The notes: a model not told the origin generated them from the sequence alone. A stretch of DNA of 64,000 bases from DAIOXA01 sp050949165 (GCA_050949165.1 JBMNFF010000010.1:1-64000), one strand, 5' to 3'; shown: positions 44,777-54,299, numbered from the stretch's first letter. A program made the numbers and translations.

Positions 44777-46058
44777 ATCTCAGGTTATAAAAGGCTCCCT
44801 TGCCCGGCCAGGCGGCAGTTCGGTCCAGCTCCTCCTCGATGCGCAGGAGTTGGTTGTACTTGGCCACCCGATCGGTGCGGGAGGGCGCTCCGGTCTTTAT
44901 CTGGCCGGCGCCGGTAGCCACAGCCAAGTCGGCGATGAAGGTGTCCTCGGTCTCGCCGGAGCGATGGGAGATAACTGCGGTGTAACCTGCCCGCTTGGCC
45001 ATCTCGATGGCGGCCAGGGTCTCGGTGACGGTGCCGATCTGATTGAGTTTGATCAGGATGGAATTGGCTGCGCCCAGCTCAATCCCCTTGGCCAGGCGGC
45101 GCACATTGGTGACGAAGACATCGTCTCCCACCAATTGAACCTTGTTGCCCAAAGCCTCGTTGAGGGCGACCCAGCCATCCCAGTCCTCTTCGGCCATGCC
45201 GTCTTCAATGGAGATGATGGGATATTTCTCTACCAGATCCCGGTAGAACTCCACCAATTCCCGGGAGGTGAAGCTACGCCCTTCCCCGGCCAGATGGTAT
45301 TTGCCATCGCTGTATATTTCGGTGGCCGCCACGTCCAGGGCCAGGACCAGATCCTCGCCGGGCTTGTAGCCAGCAGCCTGAATGGCCTCTACAATGGCCG
45401 CCAGGGCAGCTTCATTGGATTCCAAATTGGGGGCAAATCCGCCCTCGTCGCCCACTGCGGTGTTGAGACCCCGGTCTTTGAGGACCTTTTTCAGATGATG
45501 AAAGACCTCGGTGGCCATGCGCAGTCCCTGGGCAAAGTTCTCGGCCCCCACCGGCATGACCATGAATTCCTGAATGTCCACATTGTTGTCGGCGTGCTTG
45601 CCGCCGTTGAGGATGTTCAACATGGGCACCGGCAGCAAGTGGGCGCCGGCCCCGCCCAGGTAGCGATAGAGGGGCAATCCCAGCAGATCTGCGGCGGCCC
45701 GAGCCACGGCCATGGAGACGCCCAGGATGGCGTTGGCCCCCAGTTTGCCCTTGTTCTCGGTCCCGTCCAGTTCCAGGAGCAGGGTATCTATTTCCACCTG
45801 GTCCAGAGCATCCTGATCCAGGAGGGCAGGTGCGATAATTGTATTGACGTTTTCCACGGCCTGGAGGACGCCCTTGCCCAGGAAACGGGACTTGTCCCCG
45901 TCCCTGAGTTCCACTGCCTCGAAGGCGCCGGTGGACGCCCCCGAGGGGACTATGGCCCGGCCCATACTGCCGCTGGCCAGGACCACTTCTACTTCCACCG
46001 TGGGATTGCCCCGGGAGTCCAGGACCTCGCGCCCGTGGACATCGATGATGGTTGACAT
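44775..46058 (-). CDS. eno: Enolase
   Basis: The 427-residue protein shows the enolase signatures SGASTGAFEAVELRDGD, GDEGGFAPNLESNE, the metal ligands in LALDVAATEIY, SIEDGMAEEDW and LVGDDVFVTN, and SHRSGETEDTFIADLAV with the catalytic loop. It converts 2-phosphoglycerate to phosphoenolpyruvate. ATG 46058 follows AAGGAGTG; an earlier GTG has no site. It is the last enzyme of the cggR operon, six bases after gpmI. Confidence 0.97.
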   Translation of the reverse strand: MSTIIDVHGREVLDSRGNPTVEVEVVLASGSMGRAIVPSGASTGAFEAVELRDGDKSRFLGKGVLQAVENVNTIIAPALLDQDALDQVEIDTLLLELDGTENKGKLGANAILGVSMAVARAAADLLGLPLYRYLGGAGAHLLPVPMLNILNGGKHADNNVDIQEFMVMPVGAENFAQGLRMATEVFHHLKKVLKDRGLNTAVGDEGGFAPNLESNEAALAAIVEAIQAAGYKPGEDLVLALDVAATEIYSDGKYHLAGEGRSFTSRELVEFYRDLVEKYPIISIEDGMAEEDWDGWVALNEALGNKVQLVGDDVFVTNVRRLAKGIELGAANSILIKLNQIGTVTETLAAIEMAKRAGYTAVISHRSGETEDTFIADLAVATGAGQIKTGAPSRTDRVAKYNQLLRIEEELDRTAAWPGKGAFYNLR

Positions 46059-46063
46059 GCACT

Positions 46064-47578
46064 TCACTCCTTATTTATAAGTGATTTCCCCGTCATCTCC
46101 GGGGGTTGCGGTATGTTCAGCAAGTCCAGGACAGTAGGGGCGACATCGCAAAGGGCCCCCTCCCTTACCGCCTTGATGCCGGACCAGGCCACTATCAGGG
46201 GCACGGGATTGGCAGTATGGGCGGTGTGGGGCTTGCCTTCTGAATCCCGCATCACGTCGGCATTGCCGTGATCGCCAAAGAGGAACATGGCGCCGCCGGC
46301 GGCTTCGGTGGCGGCCCAGACCCTGCCCACACATTCATCGGTGACCTGGCAGGCCTGGACAGCAGCCTGGAAATTGCCGGTGTGCCCCACCATATCCGGG
46401 TTGGCGTAGTTGAGGACCACCAGGGAGTATTTTCCCGACTCAATATGGCGACAGACGGCGTCGGTAACGGGATAGGCGCTCATCTCCGGTTGCAGATCAT
46501 AGGTAGCCACCCTGGGAGAGGGGATCAGCACCCGGTCCTCCCCCGGCAGTTGCTTTTCGTCGCCGCCATTGAAGAAATATGTGACATGGGCATATTTCTC
46601 GGTTTCGGCGATGCGCAGTTGCTTTAATCCGGCATCGCTGATTACCTGGCCCAGGGTGTTGACCAGTGCTTCCGGCGGATAGGCCACCGGGGCGGCAATG
46701 GTCTCGTCGTATTGGGTCATGCACAGGTAATGGACCTGGAGGTCTTGGGGGCGGGAAAAATGCGGGAATTCCTCATCCACCAGGGCCCGGGTCAGCTGGC
46801 GCATGCGATCGGGGCGGAAGTTAAAGGCAATGACGCTGTCCCGGGGCCTGATGACTCCCGAAGAGTTTACCACGGTGGGCAGGAGGAATTCGTCGGTAAT
46901 CCCCTGGGCATAGGCATCCTGAACGGCTTGGGCGGCGCTTTCCGCCTTCTGGCCCTCGCCCAGGACCATAGCCCGGTAAGCTAATTCCGTCCGCTCCCAG
47001 CGCTGGTCCCTGTCCATGCCGTAGTAGCGCCCGGATATGGTGGCAATGGAGCCGATGCCGATCCTGCGGCAGGTCAACTCCAGCCACTCTACATACTCCA
47101 GGGCCGACTGAGGCGGGACATCCCGGCCGTCCAGCAAGGGGTGCAGGAAGACTGTCTCCACCCCCTGCACCTTGGCCAAGCGGAGCAGAGCTTCGATGTG
47201 ATCCAGGTGACTGTGGACGCCGCCGTCGGAGAGAAGGCCCAGCAGGTGCAGGGCTCCCCCCGCCGGCACGGCGGCCATGGCTTCCAGCAGCCGGGGATTG
47301 CGGAAAAAGTCGCCGTTCATTATCTCGTTGCTGATGCGGGTGAGATCCTGAAAGACCACCCGTCCGGCCCCGATGTTGAGGTGGCCTACTTCGGAATTGC
47401 CCATCTGGCCCGGGGGCAGCCCCACGTCCAGACCACTGGCCTTCAAACTGGTGCTGGGGTAAAGCTTGTGCAATCTGTCGATATTGGGAGTGTCGGCGGC
47501 CTTGATGGCGTTGTCGGTCTCGGGTCCCAGGGCCCAGCCGTCCAAGATTACCAAGACCACCTGAGTGGGCACTGACAT
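46064..47578 (-). CDS. gpmI: 2,3-bisphosphoglycerate-independent phosphoglycerate mutase
   Basis: The 504-residue protein has the Mn-dependent alkaline-phosphatase-type fold: VVLVILDGWALG, the phosphorylated Ser62 in GQMGNSEVGHLNIGAG, DGGVHSH and the C-terminal LFGDHGNADVM. It interconverts 3- and 2-phosphoglycerate. Its ATG follows the tpiA stop directly (TAGATG), showing tight coupling. The start context has no separate strong ribosome site. Confidence 0.97.
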   Translation of the reverse strand: MSVPTQVVLVILDGWALGPETDNAIKAADTPNIDRLHKLYPSTSLKASGLDVGLPPGQMGNSEVGHLNIGAGRVVFQDLTRISNEIMNGDFFRNPRLLEAMAAVPAGGALHLLGLLSDGGVHSHLDHIEALLRLAKVQGVETVFLHPLLDGRDVPPQSALEYVEWLELTCRRIGIGSIATISGRYYGMDRDQRWERTELAYRAMVLGEGQKAESAAQAVQDAYAQGITDEFLLPTVVNSSGVIRPRDSVIAFNFRPDRMRQLTRALVDEEFPHFSRPQDLQVHYLCMTQYDETIAAPVAYPPEALVNTLGQVISDAGLKQLRIAETEKYAHVTYFFNGGDEKQLPGEDRVLIPSPRVATYDLQPEMSAYPVTDAVCRHIESGKYSLVVLNYANPDMVGHTGNFQAAVQACQVTDECVGRVWAATEAAGGAMFLFGDHGNADVMRDSEGKPHTAHTANPVPLIVAWSGIKAVREGALCDVAPTVLDLLNIPQPPEMTGKSLINKE

Positions 47579-48337
47579 CTAAGCCCTGCCCCCAAACTGG
47601 ACAATCCTGGCAAAGCCTTCTGCCTGGAGGCTGGCGCCCCCCACCAGGGCCCCGTCGATGTCCGGCTTGGCCATGAGGCCGTCTATATTATCGGGTTTGA
47701 CACTGCCGCCGTACAGAATGCGCACAGCTTCTGCAGCCTCTCCATGGGACTCCCTGAGGGTAGCGCGGATAAAGCCGATGACGGACTGGGCGTCTTCGGG
47801 GGTGGCGGTGCGGCCGGTGCCGATGGCCCAGATGGGTTCATAGGCAATGATGATTTTCTCCAAATCCCCTGCCTCTATTCCCGCCAGGGCTGCAGCCAAC
47901 TGGCGCTGGCAGATCGCCTGGGTAACGTTCTCTTCCCGCTCCTGCAAAGATTCCCCTACGCAGAGGATGGGAGTGAGGCCTGCCTGGAGGGCGGCCTTGA
48001 GCTTTTTATTGATATCAGCATCGGTTTCGCCAAAGAGGGTGCGGCGCTCGGAATGGCCCAGGATGACATGGGAGCAACCCAAATCCTTGAGCATGGCGGC
48101 AGAGACTTCGCCGGTATAGGCCCCCTTCTCTTCCCAATGCATATTCTGCCCCCCCACCCGGATGCCGGTCCCCTTGAGGCGGGTGCAGGCCTCGACCAGG
48201 GAGGTAAAGGGCGGGCAGACCACGATTTCCACGTCTCCGGCCTGGGCCAGGCTGCTCTTGAGCTGATTGGCCAGGACGGCGGTTTCACTGGCGGTCATGT
48301 GCATCTTCCAGTTGCCTGCGATGACGGGACGGCGCAT
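47579..48337 (-). CDS. tpiA: Triosephosphate isomerase
   Basis: The 252-residue protein contains VIAGNWKMHMT, the catalytic His in VILGHSERR and the catalytic Glu in AYEPIWAIGTGRTA, with the phosphate loop YGGSVKPDN near the C-terminus. It interconverts dihydroxyacetone phosphate and glyceraldehyde-3-phosphate. Its start codon shares one base with the pgk stop (TAATG), so expression is coupled. Confidence 0.97.
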   Translation of the reverse strand: MRRPVIAGNWKMHMTASETAVLANQLKSSLAQAGDVEIVVCPPFTSLVEACTRLKGTGIRVGGQNMHWEEKGAYTGEVSAAMLKDLGCSHVILGHSERRTLFGETDADINKKLKAALQAGLTPILCVGESLQEREENVTQAICQRQLAAALAGIEAGDLEKIIIAYEPIWAIGTGRTATPEDAQSVIGFIRATLRESHGEAAEAVRILYGGSVKPDNIDGLMAKPDIDGALVGGASLQAEGFARIVQFGGRA

Positions 48338-49527
48338 TATTTCGCCTCCTTGAGGAGTATTTTTATGCCCGGCAATTCCTTGCCCTCTAAGAATTCCAGA
48401 GAGGCGCCGCCGCCGGTGGAAATATGGTCCACCGCATCGCTCTTGCCCAGCTTGGCCAGGGCAGCCGCCGAGTCGCCGCCGCCCACCACCGAGAAGGAAT
48501 CGCTCTCGGCCAGGGCGGTTGCCACGGCTTCGGTGCCCCGGGCAAAGACGTCGAACTCAAAGACTCCCATGGGCCCGTTCCAGACCACGGTGGCAGCTTG
48601 GCGAATGGCCTGGGCAAATTGCTCCCGGGCCAAGGGCCCGATGTCCAGAGCCATCCAGCCCTGGGGGACTCCCTGTTGGGGCTGGAGGACCTGGCAGGCG
48701 GCGTCGGCGGCAAAGCTGTCGGCCACCACCAAGTCGGCGGGAAGGAGCAGGGAGACCTTGGCCTCTTCGGCCTGGGCCAGGAGTTCCCGGGCCAGATCCA
48801 ATTTATCCTCCTCCACCTTGGAGGCCCCCATAGCATAGCCCTGGGCGGCCAGGAAGGTGTTGGCCATACCGCCGCCGATGATTAGGGTGTCGACCTGGTG
48901 TAAGAGGTTGCGGATGACGCCGATCTTGTCGGAGACTTTGGCCCCGCCGATGATGGCCACAAAGGGCCGCCGGGGCTCGGCCAGAACCCGGCTCAGCATC
49001 CGCACTTCCTTCTCCATGAGCATGCCGGCATAGGCCGGAAGGTGTTCAGCAACCCCAACGGTGCTGGCATGGGCCCGGTGGGCGGCGCCAAAGGCATCGC
49101 TGACAAAGACCTCGGCCAGTTGGGCCAGCTCTGCAGCAAATTCCGGATCGTTCTTCTCCTCGCCGGGGTAAAAGCGGATGTTCTCCAGGAGGAGGACTTG
49201 GCCGTCCCGGAGGGATTCGGCGGCCTGGCGGGCCTCCGGGCCGATGCTGACTGCAATCTTCTGCACTTCTGCCCCCAGGAGTTGGCCCAGGTGCGCCGCC
49301 ACGGGATCCAGGCGCAATTCTTCTTTGACCTGGCCCTTGGGACGCCCCAGGTGAGAAACCAGGATGATTCTCGCCCCCTGGTCCCGCAAGTGGCGGATGG
49401 TGGGCAAGGCCTCCCGAATCCGGGTGTCGTCGCTTACCTTGCCCTCGGCCATGGGCACGTTAAAATCCACCCGGACCAGGACTCTCTTTCCCTTAAAATC
49501 GATATCTCTGACTGTCTTGCATTCCAT
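48337..49527 (-). CDS. pgk: Phosphoglycerate kinase
   Basis: The 396-residue product carries KRVLVRVDFNVPM, the substrate segment LVSHLGRPKG, the hinge, and the ATP site FVAIIGGAKVSDKIGV plus VWNGPMGVFEF and GGGDSAAAL. It makes ATP from 1,3-bisphosphoglycerate. An exceptionally stable GC hairpin lies between gapA and this gene. The ribosome site GTGGAGG precedes the ATG. Confidence 0.97.
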   Translation of the reverse strand: MECKTVRDIDFKGKRVLVRVDFNVPMAEGKVSDDTRIREALPTIRHLRDQGARIILVSHLGRPKGQVKEELRLDPVAAHLGQLLGAEVQKIAVSIGPEARQAAESLRDGQVLLLENIRFYPGEEKNDPEFAAELAQLAEVFVSDAFGAAHRAHASTVGVAEHLPAYAGMLMEKEVRMLSRVLAEPRRPFVAIIGGAKVSDKIGVIRNLLHQVDTLIIGGGMANTFLAAQGYAMGASKVEEDKLDLARELLAQAEEAKVSLLLPADLVVADSFAADAACQVLQPQQGVPQGWMALDIGPLAREQFAQAIRQAATVVWNGPMGVFEFDVFARGTEAVATALAESDSFSVVGGGDSAAALAKLGKSDAVDHISTGGGASLEFLEGKELPGIKILLKEAK

Positions 49528-49545
49528 GCTTCCACCTCCACATAA

Positions 49546-49577
49546 GCGCGCCGGCAGGCCGGAGCCCGCCGGCGCCG
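49546..49577 (-). other. GC-rich hairpin between gapA and pgk
   Basis: GCGCCGGC and GCCGGCGC, with further inner pairing, form a strong stem on the transcript. There is no T tract, so it is more likely a processing or stability element than a terminator. Confidence 0.55.
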
Positions 49578-49584
49578 TCTATTC

Positions 49585-50595
49585 TTAGAGACCCTTGGCG
49601 GCCATCATTTCGATGAGGTCCACTACCCTGCAGGCATAGCCCCATTCATTGTCATACCAGGCAACCACCTTGACCATATTGTCGATGACGGTGGTGGAAA
49701 GGGCGTCTACGATGGAAGAATAGGGAGAGCCCTTGTAGTCGATGGAGACCAGGGGTTGCTCGGAATAGCCCAGGAAGCCCTTCATGGGACCGGCTTCTGC
49801 TGCAGCCTTGAAGGCTGCGTTGATTTCTTCGGCGGAAGCGGGCTTTGCCAGTTCGGCGGTGAGGTCCACCACTGAAACCGAGGGGGTCGGCACCCGCATG
49901 GCGAAGCCGTTGAGCTTGCCCTTGAGTTCCGGCAGGACCAGGCTGACGGCCTTGGCGGCGCCGGTGGTGGTGGGGATGATGGATTGCGCAGCCGAACGGG
50001 CCCGGCGCAGATCCTTATGGGGCAGGTCCAGCAGGCGCTGGTCGCTGGTATAGGCATGGACGGTGGTCATCAGACCCTTGACGATGCCGAACTCGTCATT
50101 GAGGACCTTGGCCACTGGGGCCAGGCAGTTGGTGGTACAGGAGGCATTGGAAATGACATGGTGGTTGGTGGGATCGTACTTGTCATCGTTGACCCCCATG
50201 ACGATGGTGATGTCCTCGTCCTTGGCAGGGGCGGTGATGATGACCTTCTTGGCGCCGCCCTGCTCAATATGGGGGAGAACTTTGTCCTTGCTGCGGAAGA
50301 CGCCGGTGGAATCCACCACGACCTGAATGCCGTGTTCATGCCAGGGGATCTCGGCGGGGTCGCGGAGGGCGGTGACCTTGATTTCCTTACCGTCTACGAA
50401 AATGGAATCTCCCTTGGCCTCAACCTCAGCCGAAAAGGTGCCGTAGGTAGAATCGTATTTAAGCAGATGTGCCAGAGTAGCGGCATCGGTGAGATCGTTT
50501 ACTGCTACGATTTCAATCTCGGGGTTGCCGTGAGCAGCCCGGAAAACCCTGCGTCCGATTGCGCCAAAACCATTGATACCAACCTTGATACTCAT
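49585..50595 (-). CDS. gapA: Glyceraldehyde-3-phosphate dehydrogenase (NAD-dependent, glycolytic)
   Basis: The 336-residue protein has VGINGFGAIGRRVFR and AVNDLTD, whose Asp favours NAD over NADP. The catalytic Cys153 is in SNASCTTNCLAP, and the signature HAYTSDQRLLDLPHKDLRRARSA follows. The ATG at 50595 is seven bases after AGGAGG; the longer frame starting at 50631 has no ribosome site. It is the first enzyme of the operon and the one directly downstream of cggR. Confidence 0.97.
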   Translation of the reverse strand: MSIKVGINGFGAIGRRVFRAAHGNPEIEIVAVNDLTDAATLAHLLKYDSTYGTFSAEVEAKGDSIFVDGKEIKVTALRDPAEIPWHEHGIQVVVDSTGVFRSKDKVLPHIEQGGAKKVIITAPAKDEDITIVMGVNDDKYDPTNHHVISNASCTTNCLAPVAKVLNDEFGIVKGLMTTVHAYTSDQRLLDLPHKDLRRARSAAQSIIPTTTGAAKAVSLVLPELKGKLNGFAMRVPTPSVSVVDLTAELAKPASAEEINAAFKAAAEAGPMKGFLGYSEQPLVSIDYKGSPYSSIVDALSTTVIDNMVKVVAWYDNEWGYACRVVDLIEMMAAKGL

Positions 50596-50642
50596 GAACA
50601 TTCCTCCTCTATTTTTTGCCCCGAAGGGCATTGATAACCAAG

Positions 50643-51653
50643 TTATAGGTCCAAAATAGCCTGGGCTGCGCCCTGGTCTGTAATGAGGATGTGTTGGGGA
50701 CGTTTGCAGGCAAAGGCCTTGATGGCCCGGGCCTTTGCTGAGCCGCCCGCCACAGCGATAACTGTTTTTATAATCTCCAGATCCCGGAGGCGCAATCCTA
50801 TGCTGTTGGCCTGCCAGACAATCTGCCCCTGGGCATCGAAGTAGTAGCCCAGGGTCTCAGCTACAGCCTCCAGTTCCTGCAGCCGGGCAATTTGCTCCCG
50901 GGGAACTTCCCGACGCCGGGCCATTTCCAAGGCATCGCCGATGCCGTGGAGGAGGATGGTGGTCCGATGAATCAGGGCGAGCACTTCCGCGATGCCAGGA
51001 TCCCGGACCAACTCGGCCAGGGCCTGATCGGAAAGGTTGTCGGGGGCGTGGAGCAACCGGTAATTGCCCCCCAAGCCCTGAGCCAGCTTGGCCGCGATGG
51101 TATTTGCCTGGAGCTCCACCTTCTCGCCCAGGGCGCCGCGCCCGGGAACCACCGTGACCCGGCGCTTTTCGGCATGGACGGATTCCGCCACGTGGGACAT
51201 TGTGGTGCCACCGGTAATTGCGATGACATCGCCGTCCTGGATCTTGCTGAGCAGGACCCGAGCGGCAGCCCGGCCCAGCTCAGCCTGGACCAAAGGGTCC
51301 CTGGAGCTGTCCCCGGGCACCAGGACAACCCGGGCGATGCCCAGGCGTTCCCTGACTTGCCTTTCCAGATGGGGCAGACCCAGTAGCTGGGAAATATAGG
51401 GGGCCATCTTCTGCAGCAATTCGCTCCCCCGGGAGGTGAGGCTGACTCCGCCCAGGCTGGACTCTACCAAACCCATGTGCTTGAGGGTATCCAGCTCGGA
51501 GCGAATGACCCTTTCCCCCAGTTGGAGGTTATCCGCCAGCAGGCGCCGGCCCACCGGAGCCAAATGGGCTACTGCGTGGAGAATCGAATAGCGCCTCTGG
51601 ACGATGGGCAACATTTCTGGAACCAGTGCCTTTTGTATTTCAATATAGTCCAT
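50643..51653 (-). CDS. cggR: Central glycolytic genes regulator CggR
   Basis: The 336-residue protein is a SorC-type repressor: an N-terminal HTH region (RRLLADNLQLGERVIRSELDTLKHMGLVES), then a sugar-phosphate-binding domain with VVLVPGDSS, VIAITGGTTMSHVA and VTVVPGRGALG, which form the phosphate-binding loops. In Bacillus CggR binds fructose-1,6-bisphosphate and then releases its operator. Its position upstream of gapA-pgk-tpiA-gpmI-eno is the same. ATG 51653 follows GGAGG at six bases; a longer frame exists upstream. Confidence 0.94.
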   Translation of the reverse strand: MDYIEIQKALVPEMLPIVQRRYSILHAVAHLAPVGRRLLADNLQLGERVIRSELDTLKHMGLVESSLGGVSLTSRGSELLQKMAPYISQLLGLPHLERQVRERLGIARVVLVPGDSSRDPLVQAELGRAAARVLLSKIQDGDVIAITGGTTMSHVAESVHAEKRRVTVVPGRGALGEKVELQANTIAAKLAQGLGGNYRLLHAPDNLSDQALAELVRDPGIAEVLALIHRTTILLHGIGDALEMARRREVPREQIARLQELEAVAETLGYYFDAQGQIVWQANSIGLRLRDLEIIKTVIAVAGGSAKARAIKAFACKRPQHILITDQGAAQAILDL

Positions 51654-51666
51654 GGCCCACCTCCGG

Positions 51667-51702
51667 GTCATTTCCCGTCCCTCCGGGATAAGGTTCGTCC
51701 CG
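51667..51702 (-). promoter_or_regulatory. CggR operator with two direct repeats
   Basis: The minus strand reads CGGGAC-N6-TATC-N4-AGGGAC-N6-TGAC, matching the Bacillus consensus CGGGAC-N6-TGTC-N4-CGGGAC-N6-TGTC in order and in every spacing, with three of 20 defined positions changed. It lies between the promoter and the cggR start, the usual place. Confidence 0.82.
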
Positions 51703-51731
51703 GGGGGAGTAAAAAAATACTTTCATACCAT

Positions 51732-51760
51732 AGTATAACAGGGAATCCCGGGCTTGACAA
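51732..51760 (-). promoter_or_regulatory. Sigma-A promoter of the cggR-gapA operon
   Basis: On the minus strand TTGTCA (51760-51755) and TATACT (51737-51732) are separated by 17 bases. The -35 box lies nine bases downstream of the preceding gene's stop. Confidence 0.82.
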
Positions 51761-51768
51761 GAGCGGGC

Positions 51769-53019
51769 TCACCCCTTTTTCCGCACCCTGACCCGGGCCA
51801 CCCGCCGCCCCTCCATCTCCTCCACCACCAGGGTCCAATCCTGGTGGGTGACGGTGTCGCCAACCCGGGGAACCTGTCCCAAACGGTAGAAGATATATCC
51901 GCCCACGGTAGCAGCCAGCTCTTCGGGAAGGTTTAGGGAAAGCTGGTCGTTGACGTCGCCAATTGAGCAGCTCCCGTCCAGCATGGTCTCGCTCTCCCCC
52001 AAGGTTTCCATGGGCAAATCCCCTTCATCGTACTCGTCCTCGATTTCCCCGACTATCTCTTCCACGATGTCCTCAATGGTGGCCATGCCGCTGGTGGCGC
52101 CGAACTCGTCCAGGATTATGGCCACCGAAACCCGTTGCCTTTGCATCTGCTCCAGGAGCAGGCCGATGGGCCGAGTCTCGGGGACAAAGAGCAGAGGACG
52201 CATAATGTCCCGGACTGGGGTGGAGGGCTCAGCCAACAGCGCCGCCAAGAGGTCTTTGACATGGATCAGGCCGATGATATTGTCCACCGAGCCGGCATAG
52301 ATGGGAATCCGGGAGTAGTGCTGGTCGATGGCACTCTGGGCGGCCTCTTCTGCCGTCAGGTCCTGGGCCAGGGCAAAGATATCGATGCGGGGAATCATGA
52401 TTTCCCGGACCAGGGTTTGGTTAAACTCCAGCACCGAGGTCAGCATTTTGCGCTCGCTGAGTTGGATGACTCCTTCCCGCTGCCCCATGTGAATGACGGT
52501 GCGGATTTCCTCCTGGGTGACCAGGTTGGCACGCTGGGGAGCTGCCCCTGCCAGGCGGATGATGCCGTCGGTGACCCAGGTGAGGAGGGTAATCAGGGGA
52601 GAAAGGAGGGCCATGAGCAGGGAGATGGGCCTGGCAACCCGCAGAGCCCAGCCCTCGCTCTTCTGGCTGGCCAGGGTCTTGGGTATGATTTCGCCGAAAA
52701 TCAGGACCAGCACTGTGGCCACTGCAACTGCAGCCGGCGCCCCGTATTTCGCACCCAGCAGGGAGATAAACAGAATGGTGGCCACGCTGGAAAACACGAT
52801 ATTGACCACATTATTGCCGATGAGCAGGGTGGAGAGCAGCCGCCCGGGATTGTCCAAAAAGCCGTAGATTATGTCGGCCCGGGGCACCCTGGTTTCCACC
52901 AAGTGTTTGAGGCGTATCCGGTTCAGGGACATCAGAGTTGCCTCGGCCCCGGAAAAGAAGGCAGACAGAGCCAACAACACCAAGAGCAGCGGGATTTGTA
53001 AGAGCAGGTCGGCGGTCAT
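51769..53019 (-). CDS. CNNM/CorC family membrane protein with CBS pair
   Basis: The 416-residue protein starts with a DUF21/CNNM membrane domain of about four helices (LSAFFSGAEATLMSLNRIRL, LLIGNNVVNIVFSS, LIFGEIIPKTLASQ), then two CBS domains (about 195-320, IPIYAGSVDNIIGLIHVKDL, ..) and a C-terminal CorC/HlyC domain ending ARVRVRK. Such proteins export Mg2+ or regulate its efflux; they are often misnamed hemolysins. GGGGGGAG precedes the ATG at 53019. It ends just upstream of the cggR promoter. Confidence 0.92.
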   Translation of the reverse strand: MTADLLLQIPLLLVLLALSAFFSGAEATLMSLNRIRLKHLVETRVPRADIIYGFLDNPGRLLSTLLIGNNVVNIVFSSVATILFISLLGAKYGAPAAVAVATVLVLIFGEIIPKTLASQKSEGWALRVARPISLLMALLSPLITLLTWVTDGIIRLAGAAPQRANLVTQEEIRTVIHMGQREGVIQLSERKMLTSVLEFNQTLVREIMIPRIDIFALAQDLTAEEAAQSAIDQHYSRIPIYAGSVDNIIGLIHVKDLLAALLAEPSTPVRDIMRPLLFVPETRPIGLLLEQMQRQRVSVAIILDEFGATSGMATIEDIVEEIVGEIEDEYDEGDLPMETLGESETMLDGSCSIGDVNDQLSLNLPEELAATVGGYIFYRLGQVPRVGDTVTHQDWTLVVEEMEGRRVARVRVRKKG

Positions 53020-53123
53020 TTTTCTCCCCCCACAATCCACCATATATTTTAGTATGACCGGGAAAGCTGTACTTAATGACCCCCGGTCCGTGCTATAATC
53101 TAAGCAACGAGGAGGTGGCGGCA

Positions 53124-54299
53124 TTGATTGCAATTGTCGGAGCGGGAGCCGCGGGACTGATGGCGGCCATTGCGGCTATCAGCCGGGGACTGAAGGTGGA
53201 AATCTATGAGAAGATGGACCGGCCGGGGATCAAGCTGGGGTTGGCCGGAGGCGGCCGCTGCAACCTCTCCAATACGGGAGACCTCTTGGCCGGCCTCCAC
53301 GGAGCCAGCTTTTTGCGGCCGGCCTTGGCCAATTTGGACGCTTGCCGCCTCCGCCAGGTCTTGGCCGACCTGGGGGTGGCGACCAAGGTGGATGAGCAGG
53401 GCCGGGTCTACCCCCGGGAGCTTACTGGCCGGGAATTGGCAGAGCACCTGCACTCCTGGCTCCGCCAAAAGGGGGTCCGCTTTCACTTTAACTCGCCCTT
53501 GACGGGCATCGCAACTAAAGCCGGCAAACTGACCGCCTTGCAAATAGGGGACAGGGAAGTAAAATGCTCCCGGGCCATTGTGGCCTGCGGGGGCAATACC
53601 TATGCCAAGGCGGGCAGCGACGGCAGGGCGGCGGCCATCCTCCAAGGGGCCGGTCATACCGTCCTTCCCTTCCTCCCCGCCTTGACCCCGGTCAAGACCC
53701 GGGAAGCCTGGCCCACTGAGCTAAAGGGAATCAGCCTGCAGGCGACGGTTACAGTTCAGGCGAACGGGAAAGCCCTGGACCAGGCCCAGGGCAATATCCT
53801 CTTTACCCACTTCGGCCTCAGCGGACCGGCAATCCTGGACATCAGCCACGCGGCGGCCCGGACTCTGCACCGGGGACAGAGAGTGGAGATCAGCCTGGAC
53901 CTGCTCCCCGACCTGACCCCGGAAGCCATCCTGTCCAGGCTGGAGGAGCAGCGTCAGAAGACTCTGGCCAATGCCCTGGCCACCCTGCTGCCCCAACAGC
54001 TGGCTCAAACCGTGGGCAGCGCCCAGTACATAAAGGGCCTGGCCCCCACCACCCTGGCCAGAATAGCCAGGGGACTGAAGGAGACCAGGCTGGAAATCGT
54101 CGATACCCTGGGCAAGAACCACGCCATGGTCAGCCAGGGCGGGGTCGGCCTCCGGGAGGTAAACCCCAGGACCATGGAATCCCGGCTAATCGAGGGCCTG
54201 TTTATTGCCGGGGAAATCCTGGATTACCACGGGCGGACGGGGGGCTACAACCTCCATGCCGCCTTTGCCACCGGCTGGCTGGCCGGAGAACACGCCTAA
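53124..54299 (+). CDS. HI0933-family FAD-dependent oxidoreductase
   Basis: The 391-residue protein has an FAD fold at its start (IAIVGAGAAGLMAAIAAISRG), the KLGLAGGGRCNLSNTG segment typical of the HI0933/YhiN family, LFTHFGLSGPAILDIS, and a C-terminal AGEILDYHGRTGGYNLHAAFATG. The role of the family is not established. The TTG at 53124 follows AGGAGG by eight bases, and the family begins here; the longer frame upstream crosses the promoter (TATAAT near 53093). Confidence 0.88.
   Translation: MIAIVGAGAAGLMAAIAAISRGLKVEIYEKMDRPGIKLGLAGGGRCNLSNTGDLLAGLHGASFLRPALANLDACRLRQVLADLGVATKVDEQGRVYPRELTGRELAEHLHSWLRQKGVRFHFNSPLTGIATKAGKLTALQIGDREVKCSRAIVACGGNTYAKAGSDGRAAAILQGAGHTVLPFLPALTPVKTREAWPTELKGISLQATVTVQANGKALDQAQGNILFTHFGLSGPAILDISHAAARTLHRGQRVEISLDLLPDLTPEAILSRLEEQRQKTLANALATLLPQQLAQTVGSAQYIKGLAPTTLARIARGLKETRLEIVDTLGKNHAMVSQGGVGLREVNPRTMESRLIEGLFIAGEILDYHGRTGGYNLHAAFATGWLAGEHA

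Noticed and set aside
44502..46055. 517-codon plus-strand frame opposite eno and secG
   Set aside because: It crosses two real minus-strand genes and a terminator; no protein-like motifs.
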